Of a stretch of 64,000 bases of DNA, positions 54,582 through 64,000 are shown piece after piece. The notes under the pieces were generated by a model. The model did no database searches. It saw only the letters and a list, made by a program, of their open reading frames with translations, and was not told the origin of the DNA. A program made the position numbers and the translations under genes. Position 1 is the stretch's first letter. Each line of letters begins with the position of its first letter. Source of the DNA: Elmis aenea. Its lineage: Eukaryota > Arthropoda > Insecta > Coleoptera > Elmidae. The stretch covers positions 30,491,467 through 30,555,466 of the forward strand of contig OX393584.1 of assembly GCA_947652605.1 (NCBI GenBank), read 5' to 3'.

Positions 54582-57500
54582 AATACATGTGTTCCTTGAG
54601 CGACTATTTATAAACAATTTTAATTATTGACTTGTATATCACAGAAAGAGTTTACCTATTGCATCTTTACATGAAAAAAATTGTTTTGCGTATGTCTTTC
54701 AATAAGCTGGTTTTAATTTTTAATAATTTCATAAAAGGACCGTGCTGTAGATAATACATGTGTTCCTTGAGCGACTATTTATAAACAATTTTAATTATTG
54801 ACTTGTATATCACAGAAAGAGTTTACCCATTGCATCTTTACATGAAAAAAATTGTTTTGCATATGTCTTTCAATAAGCTGGTTTTAATTTTTAATAATTT
54901 CATAAAAGGACCGTGCTGTAGATAATACATGTGTTCCTTGAGCGACTATTCATAAACAATTTTAATTATTGACTTGTATATCACAGAAAGAGTTTACCCA
55001 TTGCATATTTACATGAAAAAAATTGTTTTGCATATGTCTTTCAATAAGCTGGTTTTAATTTTTAATAATTTTATAAAAGGACCGTGCAGTAGATAATACA
55101 TGTGTTCCTTGAGCGACTATTTATAAACAATTTTAATTATTGACTTGTATATCACAGAAAGAGTTTACCCATGGCATCTTTACATGAAAAAAATTGTTTT
55201 GCATATGTCTTTCAATAAGCTGGTTTTAATTTTTAATAATTTCATAAAAAGACCGTGCTGTAGATAATACATGTGTTCCTTGAGCGACTATTTATAAACA
55301 ATTTTAATTATTGACTTGTATATCACAGAAAGAGTTTACCCATGGCATCTTTACATGAAAAAAATTGTTTTGCATATGTCTTTCAATAAGCTGGTTTTAA
55401 TTTTTAATAATTTCATAAAAGGACCGTGCTGTAGATAATACATGTGTTCCTTGAGCGACTATTTATAAACAATTTTAATTATTGACTTGTATATCACAGA
55501 AAGAGTTTACCCATTGCATATTTACATGAAAAAAATTGTTTTGCATATGTCTTTCAATAAGCTGGTTTTAATTTTTAATAATTTCATAAAAGGACCGTGC
55601 TGTAGATAATACATGTGTTCCTTGAGCGACTATTTATAAACAATTTTAATTATTGACTTGTATATCACAAAAAGAGTTTACCCATTGCATATTTACATGA
55701 AAAAAATTGTTTTGCATATGTCTTTCAATAAGCTGGTTTTAATTTTTAATAATTTCATAAAAGGACCGTGCTGTAGATAATACATGTGTTCCTTGAGCGA
55801 CTATTTATAAACAATTTTAATTATTGACTTGTATATCACAGAAAGAGTTTACCCATTGCATCTTTACATGAAAAAAATTGTTTTGCGTATGTCTTTCAAT
55901 AAGCTGGTTTTAATTTTTAATAATTTCATAAAAGGACCGTGCTGTAGATAATACATGTGTTCCTTGAGCGACTATTTATAAACAATTTTAATTATTGACT
56001 TGTATATCACAGAAAGAGTTTACCCATGGCATCTTTACATGAAAAAAATTGTTTTGCATATGTCTTTCAATAAGCTGGTTTTAATTTTTAATAATTTCAT
56101 AAAAGGACCGTGCTGTAGATAATACATGTGTTCCTTGAGCGACTATTTATAAACAATTTTAATTATTGACTTGTATATCACAGAAAGAGTTTACCCATTG
56201 CATCTTTACATGAAAAAAATTGTTTTGCATATGTCTTTCAATAAGCTGGTTTTAATTTTTAATAATTTCATAAAAGGACCGTGCTGAAGATAATACATGT
56301 GTTCCTTGAGCGACTATTTATAAACAATTTTAATTATTGACTTGTATATCACAGAAAGAGTTTACCCATTGCATATTTACATGAAAAAAATTGTTTTGCA
56401 TATGTCTTTCAATAAGCTGGTTTTAATTTTTAATAATTTTATAAAAGGACCGTGCAGTAGATAATACATGTGTTCCTTGAGCGACTATTTATAAACAATT
56501 TTAATTATTGACTTGTATATCACAGAAAGAGTTTACCCATGGCATCTTTACATGAAAAAAATTGTTTTGCATATGTCTTTCAATAAGCTGGTTTTAATTT
56601 TTAATAATTTAATAAAAAGACCGTGCTGTAGATAATACATGTGTTCCTTGAGCGACTATTTATAAACAATTTTAATTATTGACTTGTATATCACAGAAAG
56701 AGTTTACCCATGGCATCTTTACATGAAAAAAATTGTTTTGCATATGTCTTTCAATAAGCTGGTTTTAATTTTTAATAATTTCATAAAACGACCGTGCTGT
56801 AGATAATACATGTGTTCCTTGAGCGACTATTTATAAACAATTTTAATTATTGACTTGTATATCACAGAAAGAGTTTACCCATTGCATATTTACATGAAAA
56901 AAATTGTTTTGCGTATGTCTTTCAATAAGCTGGTTTTAATTTTTAATAATTTCATAAAAGGACCGTGCTGTAGATAATACATGTGTTCCTTGAGCGACTA
57001 TTTATAAACAATTTTAATTATTGACTTGTATATCACAGAAAGAGTTTACCCATTGCATATTTACATGAAAAAAATTGTTTTGCATATGTCTTTCAATAAG
57101 CTGGTTTTAATTTTTAATAATTTCATAAAAGGACCGTGCTGTAGATAATACATGTGTTCCTTGAGCGACTATTTATAAACAATTTTAATTATTGACTTGT
57201 ATATCACAGAAAGAGTTTACCCATTGCATATTTACATGAAAAAAATTGTTTTGCATATGTCTTTCAATAAGCTGGTTTTAATTTTTAATAATTTCATAAA
57301 AGGACCGTGCTGTAGATAATACATGTGTTCCTTGAGCGACTATTTATAAACAATTTTAATTATTGACTTGTATATCACAGAAAGAGTTTACCCATGGCAT
57401 CTTTACATGAAAAAAATTGTTTTGCATATGTCTTTCAATAAGCTGGTTTTAATTTTTAATAATTTCATAAAAGGACCGTGCTGTAGATAATACATGTGTT

Positions 57501-57656
57501 CCTTGAGCGACTATTTATAAACAATTTTAATTATTGACTTGTATATCACAGAAAGAGTTTACCCATTGCATATTTACATGAAAAAAATTGTTTTGCGTAT
57601 GTCTTTCAATAAGCTGGTTTTAATTTTTAATAATTTCATAAAAGGACCGTGCTGTA

Positions 57657-57827
57657 GATAATACATGTGTTCCTTGAGCGACTATTTATAAACAATTTTA
57701 ATTATTGACTTGTATATCACAGAAAGAGTTTACCCATGGCATATTTACATGAAAAAAATTGTTTTGCATATGTCTTTCAATAAGCTGGTTTTAATTTTTA
57801 ATAATTTTATAAAAGGACCGTGCAGTA
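57657..57827. repeat. Recombinant A monomer (TGGCAT joined to ATTTAC / CAGTA end)
   Basis: This is the only monomer I found with TGGCATATTT. The left side is of the TGGCATCTTT class, and the right side (TATTTAC through TTTTATAAAAGG and GTGCAGTA) is of the TTGCATATTT/CAGTA class. It sits where the 10-monomer order seen at 60559-62269 would have TGGCATC, CTGAAGA and CAGTA monomers, so one exchange at about 57738-57743 removed two monomers and made an 8-mer. Confidence 0.8.
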
Positions 57828-60800
57828 GATAATACATGTGTTCCTTGAGCGACTATTTATAAACAATTTTAATTATTGACTTGTATATCACAGAAAGAGT
57901 TTACCCATGGCATCTTTACATGAAAAAAATTGTTTTGCATATGTCTTTCAATAAGCTGGTTTTAATTTTTAATAATTTCATAAAAAGACCGTGCTGTAGA
58001 TAATACATGTGTTCCTTGAGCGACTATTTATAAACAATTTTAATTATTGACTTGTATATCACAGAAAGAGTTTACCCATGGCATCTTTACATGAAAAAAA
58101 TTGTTTTGCATATGTCTTTCAATAAGCTGGTTTTAATTTTTAATAATTTCATAAAAGGACCGTGCTGTAGATAATACATGTGTTCCTTGAGCGACTATTT
58201 ATAAACAATTTTAATTATTGACTTGTATATCACAGAAAGAGTTTACCCATTGCATATTTACATGAAAAAAATTGTTTTGCATATGTCTTTCAATAAGCTG
58301 GTTTTAATTTTTAATAATTTCATAAAAGGACCGTGCTGTAGATAATACATGTGTTCCTTGAGCGACTATTTATAAACAATTTTAATTATTGACTTGTATA
58401 TCACAAAAAGAGTTTACCCATTGCATATTTACATGAAAAAAATTGTTTTGCATATGTCTTTCAATAAGCTGGTTTTAATTTTTAATAATTTCATAAAAGG
58501 ACCGTGCTGTAGATAATACATGTGTTCCTTGAGCGACTATTTATAAACAATTTTAATTATTGACTTGTATATCACAGAAAGAGTTTACCCATTGCATCTT
58601 TACATGAAAAAAATTGTTTTGCGTATGTCTTTCAATAAGCTGGTTTTAATTTTTAATAATTTCATAAAAGGACCGTGCTGTAGATAATACATGTGTTCCT
58701 TGAGCGACTATTTATAAACAATTTTAATTATTGACTTGTATATCACAGAAAGAGTTTACCCATGGCATCTTTACATGAAAAAAATTGTTTTGCATATGTC
58801 TTTCAATAAGCTGGTTTTAATTTTTAATAATTTCATAAAAGGACCGTGCTGTAGATAATACATGTGTTCCTTGAGCGACTATTTATAAACAATTTTAATT
58901 ATTGACTTGTATATCACAGAAAGAGTTTACCCATTGCATCTTTACATGAAAAAAATTGTTTTGCATATGTCTTTCAATAAGCTGGTTTTAATTTTTAATA
59001 ATTTCATAAAAGGACCGTGCTGAAGATAATACATGTGTTCCTTGAGCGACTATTTATAAACAATTTTAATTATTGACTTGTATATCACAGAAAGAGTTTA
59101 CCCATTGCATATTTACATGAAAAAAATTGTTTTGCATATGTCTTTCAATAAGCTGGTTTTAATTTTTAATAATTTTATAAAAGGACCGTGCAGTAGATAA
59201 TACATGTGTTCCTTGAGCGACTATTTATAAACAATTTTAATTATTGACTTGTATATCACAGAAAGAGTTTACCCATGGCATCTTTACATGAAAAAAATTG
59301 TTTTGCATATGTCTTTCAATAAGCTGGTTTTAATTTTTAATAATTTAATAAAAAGACCGTGCTGTAGATAATACATGTGTTCCTTGAGCGACTATTTATA
59401 AACAATTTTAATTATTGACTTGTATATCACAGAAAGAGTTTACCCATGGCATCTTTACATGAAAAAAATTGTTTTGCATATGTCTTTCAATAAGCTGGTT
59501 TTAATTTTTAATAATTTCATAAAAGGACCGTGCTGTAGATAATACATGTGTTCCTTGAGCGACTATTTATAAACAATTTTAATTATTGACTTGTATATCA
59601 CAGAAAGAGTTTACCCATTGCATATTTACATGAAAAAAATTGTTTTGCATATGTCTTTCAATAAGCTGGTTTTAATTTTTAATAATTTCATAAAAGGACC
59701 GTGCTGTAGATAATACATGTGTTCCTTGAGCGACTATTTATAAACAATTTTAATTATTGACTTGTATATCACAGAAAGAGTTTACCCATGGCATCTTTAC
59801 ATGAAAAAAATTGTTTTGCATATGTCTTTCAATAAGCTGGTTTTAATTTTTAATAATTTCATAAAAGGACCGTGCTGTAGATAATACATGTGTTCCTTGA
59901 GCGACTATTTATAAACAATTTTAATTATTGACTTGTATATCACAGAAAGAGTTTACCCATTGCATATTTACATGAAAAAAATTGTTTTGCATATGTCTTT
60001 CAATAAGCTGGTTTTAATTTTTAATAATTTCATAAAAGGACCGTGCTGTAGATAATACATGTGTTCCTTGAGCGACTATTTATAAACAATTTTAATTATT
60101 GACTTGTATATCACAGAAAGAGTTTACCCATGGCATCTTTACATGAAAAAAATTGTTTTGCATATGTCTTTCAATAAGCTGGTTTTAATTTTTAATAATT
60201 TCATAAAAGGACCGTGCTGTAGATAATACATGTGTTCCTTGAGCGACTATTTATAAACAATTTTAATTATTGACTTGTATATCACAGAAAGAGTTTACCC
60301 ATTGCATCTTTACATGAAAAAAATTGTTTTGCATATGTCTTTCAATAAGCTGGTTTTAATTTTTAATAATTTCATAAAAGGACCGTGCTGAAGATAATAC
60401 ATGTGTTCCTTGAGCGACTATTTATAAACAATTTTAATTATTGACTTGTATATCACAGAAAGAGTTTACCCATTGCATATTTACATGAAAAAAATTGTTT
60501 TGCATATGTCTTTCAATAAGCTGGTTTTAATTTTTAATAATTTTATAAAAGGACCGTGCAGTAGATAATACATGTGTTCCTTGAGCGACTATTTATAAAC
60601 AATTTTAATTATTGACTTGTATATCACAGAAAGAGTTTACCCATGGCATCTTTACATGAAAAAAATTGTTTTGCATATGTCTTTCAATAAGCTGGTTTTA
60701 ATTTTTAATAATTTAATAAAAAGACCGTGCTGTAGATAATACATGTGTTCCTTGAGCGACTATTTATAAACAATTTTAATTATTGACTTGTATATCACAG

Positions 60801-63800
60801 AAAGAGTTTACCCATGGCATCTTTACATGAAAAAAATTGTTTTGCATATGTCTTTCAATAAGCTGGTTTTAATTTTTAATAATTTCATAAAACGACCGTG
60901 CTGTAGATAATACATGTGTTCCTTGAGCGACTATTTATAAACAATTTTAATTATTGACTTGTATATCACAGAAAGAGTTTACCCATTGCATATTTACATG
61001 AAAAAAATTGTTTTGCGTATGTCTTTCAATAAGCTGGTTTTAATTTTTAATAATTTCATAAAAGGACCGTGCTGTAGATAATACATGTGTTCCTTGAGCG
61101 ACTATTTATAAACAATTTTAATTATTGACTTGTATATCACAGAAAGAGTTTACCCATTGCATATTTACATGAAAAAAATTGTTTTGCATATGTCTTTCAA
61201 TAAGCTGGTTTTAATTTTTAATAATTTCATAAAAGGACCGTGCTGTAGATAATACATGTGTTCCTTGAGCGACTATTTATAAACAATTTTAATTATTGAC
61301 TTGTATATCACAGAAAGAGTTTACCCATTGCATATTTACATGAAAAAAATTGTTTTGCATATGTCTTTCAATAAGCTGGTTTTAATTTTTAATAATTTCA
61401 TAAAAGGACCGTGCTGTAGATAATACATGTGTTCCTTGAGCGACTATTTATAAACAATTTTAATTATTGACTTGTATATCACAGAAAGAGTTTACCCATG
61501 GCATCTTTACATGAAAAAAATTGTTTTGCATATGTCTTTCAATAAGCTGGTTTTAATTTTTAATAATTTCATAAAAGGACCGTGCTGTAGATAATACATG
61601 TGTTCCTTGAGCGACTATTTATAAACAATTTTAATTATTGACTTGTATATCACAGAAAGAGTTTACCCATTGCATATTTACATGAAAAAAATTGTTTTGC
61701 GTATGTCTTTCAATAAGCTGGTTTTAATTTTTAATAATTTCATAAAAGGACCGTGCTGTAGATAATACATGTGTTCCTTGAGCGACTATTTATAAACAAT
61801 TTTAATTATTGACTTGTATATCACAGAAAGAGTTTACCCATGGCATCTTTACATGAAAAAAATTGTTTTGCATATGTCTTTCAATAAGCTGGTTTTAATT
61901 TTTAATAATTTCATAAAAGGACCGTGCTGTAGATAATACATGTGTTCCTTGAGCGACTATTTATAAACAATTTTAATTATTGACTTGTATATCACAGAAA
62001 GAGTTTACCCATTGCATCTTTACATGAAAAAAATTGTTTTGCATATGTCTTTCAATAAGCTGGTTTTAATTTTTAATAATTTCATAAAAGGACCGTGCTG
62101 AAGATAATACATGTGTTCCTTGAGCGACTATTTATAAACAATTTTAATTATTGACTTGTATATCACAGAAAGAGTTTACCCATTGCATATTTACACGAAA
62201 AAAATTGTTTTGCATATGTCTTTCAATAAGCTGGTTTTAATTTTTAATAATTTCATAAAAGGACCGTGCAGTAGATAATACATGTGTTCCTTGAGCGACT
62301 ATTTATAAACAATTTTAATTATTGACTTGTATATCACAGAAAGAGTTTACCCATGGCATCTTTACATGAAAAAAATTGTTTTGCATATGTCTTTCAATAA
62401 GCTGGTTTTAATTTTTAATAATTTCATAAAAAGACCGTGCTGTAGATAATACATGTGTTCCTTGAGCGACTATTTATAAACAATTTTAATTATTGACTTG
62501 TATATCACAGAAAGAGTTTACCCATGGCATCTTTACATGAAAAAAATTGTTTTGCATATGTCTTTCAATAAGCTGGTTTTAATTTTTAATAATTTCATAA
62601 AAGGACCGTGCTGTAGATAATACATGTGTTCCTTGAGCGACTATTTATAAACAATTTTAATTATTGACTTGTATATCACAGAAAGAGTTTACCCATTGCA
62701 TATTTACATGAAAAAAATTGTTTTGCGTATGTCTTTCAATAAGCTGGTTTTAATTTTTAATAATTTCATAAAAGGACCGTGCTGTAGATAATACATGTGT
62801 TCCTTGAGCGACTATTTATAAACAATTTTAATTATTGACTTGTATATCACAGAAAGAGTTTACCCATTGCATATTTACATGAAAAAAATTGTTTTGCATA
62901 TGTCTTTCAATAAGCTGGTTTTAATTTTTAATAATTTCATAAAAGGACCGTGCTGTAGATAATACATGTGTTCCTTGAGCGACTATTTATAAACAATTTT
63001 AATTATTGACTTGTATATCACAGAAAGAGTTTACCCATGGCATCTTTACATGAAAAAAATTGTTTTGCATATGTCTTTCAATAAGCTGGTTTTAATTTTT
63101 AATAATTTCATAAAACGACCGTGCTGTAGATAATACATGTGTTCCTTGAGCGACTATTTATAAACAATTTTAATTATTGACTTGTATATCACAGAAAGAG
63201 TTTACCCATTGCATCTTTACATGAAAAAAATTGTTTTGCATATGTCTTTCAATAAGCTGGTTTTAATTTTTAATAATTTCATAAAAGGATCGTGCTGTAG
63301 ATAATACATGTGTTCCTTGAGCGACTATTTATAAACAATTTTAATTATTGACTTGTATATCACAGAAAGAGTTTACCCATTGCATATTTACATGAAAAAA
63401 ATTGTTTTGCGTATGTCTTTCAATAAGCTGGTTTTAATTTTTAATAATTTCATAAAAGGACCGTGCTGTAGATAATACATGTGTTCCTTGAGCGACTATT
63501 TATAAACAATTTTAATTATTGACTTGTATATCACAGAAAGAGTTTACCCATGGCATCTTTACATGAAAAAAATTGTTTTGCATATGTCTTTCAATAAGCT
63601 GGTTTTAATTTTTAATAATTTCATAAAAGGACCGTGCTGTAGATAATACATGTGTTCCTTGAGCGACTATTTATAAACAATTTTAATTATTGACTTGTAT
63701 ATCACAGAAAGAGTTTACCCATTGCATCTTTACATGAAAAAAATTGTTTTGCATATGTCTTTCAATAAGCTGGTTTTAATTTTTAATAATTTCATAAAAG

Positions 63801-64000
63801 GACCGTGCTGAAGATAATACATGTGTTCCTTGAGCGACTATTTATAAACAATTTTAATTATTGACTTGTATATCACAGAAAGAGTTTACCCATTGCATAT
63901 TTACATGAAAAAAATTGTTTTGCATATGTCTTTCAATAAGCTGGTTTTAATTTTTAATAATTTCATAAAAGGACCGTGCAGTAGATAATACATGTGTTCC

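Larger units (their letters stand above)
45650..55416. repeat. 4,726-bp composite tandem duplication (A + B + hAT)
   Basis: Period 4,726 bp links TAGACAATAC (46151/50877), GGTTTGAATTTT (46455/51181), the B arrays (47696/52422), the hAT copies (49651/54377) and TATTCAT (50221/54947). The repeat covers about two units, from about 45,480-45,650 to about 55,416. The left edge is uncertain by one monomer because the monomer at 45480 differs from its partner only by lacking TATTCAT. Confidence 0.88.
53861..64000. repeat. Satellite A array 9 (58 monomers plus a partial; hAT copy 2 inside; runs off the window)
   Basis: The first nine monomers repeat array 8, including the hAT insertion and TATTCATAAAC (54947). 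Identity with array 8 ends near 55416, where AAAAGGACC replaces AAAACGACC. Beyond that, the CAGTA-ending monomer recurs at 55087, 56455, 57823, 59191, 60559, 62269 and 63979. The intervals are four of 1,368 bp (8 monomers) and two of 1,710 bp (10 monomers), a clear higher-order repeat. The array is still continuing at the window's end. Confidence 0.97.

Noticed and set aside
1..64000. Regular direct repeats resembling a CRISPR array
   Set aside because: The whole 171-bp or 160-bp unit repeats with no unique spacers and no cas genes. This is satellite DNA.

Overview
This 64 kb window is all tandem satellite DNA plus two copies of one small transposon. I found no credible protein-coding gene, RNA gene, CRISPR array or bacterial signal. 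It looks like eukaryotic heterochromatin (centromeric, pericentromeric or subtelomeric), probably from an animal with an AT-rich genome. An arthropod or other invertebrate is my guess from the style of the hAT element; the sequence does not fix the taxon.

Layout. Satellite A is a 171-bp monomer (about 27% GC in the commonest form). It fills about 83% of the window in nine arrays of 41, 25, 14, 45, 43, 16, 49, 18 and 58+ monomers. Satellite B has a period of about 160 bp (about 29% GC; a 156-bp core plus a short TA-rich joint). It forms eight arrays of 6, 9, 9, 9, 7, 9, 9 and 9 monomers between the A arrays: 7006-7967, 12246-13687, 16085-17521, 25221-26659, 34017-35137, 37877-39312, 47696-49134 and 52422-53860. 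Every monomer lies in the same orientation. All eight A-to-B joints and all eight B-to-A joints are identical, and the 171-bp register of A passes through each B array unbroken, with GATA on both sides.

Mobile elements. A 197-bp non-autonomous hAT-type element lies at 49651-49847 and, as an identical copy, at 54377-54573. Both have the same 8-bp target duplication CTGTAGAT. A related A array carries the empty site at 18030-18037, so there was one insertion, later copied inside a 4,726-bp tandem duplication. The B monomer itself ends in 14-bp imperfect inverted repeats (GYCTTTGYACTTTT), continued by TATA in the joints. Together with the GATA flanks this suggests that satellite B began as a MITE-like element that entered an A monomer, expanded in place, and was then amplified together with A.

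Higher-order structure. A monomers carry diagnostic variants whose order repeats at several scales: a 3-mer (513 bp), 8-mers (1,368 bp), 10-mers (1,710 bp), a 13-mer (2,223 bp), the 4,726-bp composite with hAT, and a series of about 22 kb in which B arrays 2, 3 and 4 and their A spacers recur as B arrays 5, 6 and 7. Chimeric monomers mark individual exchange events, including one (9848-10018) that looks like the scar of a deleted B array. These counts were read by eye, and copy number in such DNA depends on the assembly.
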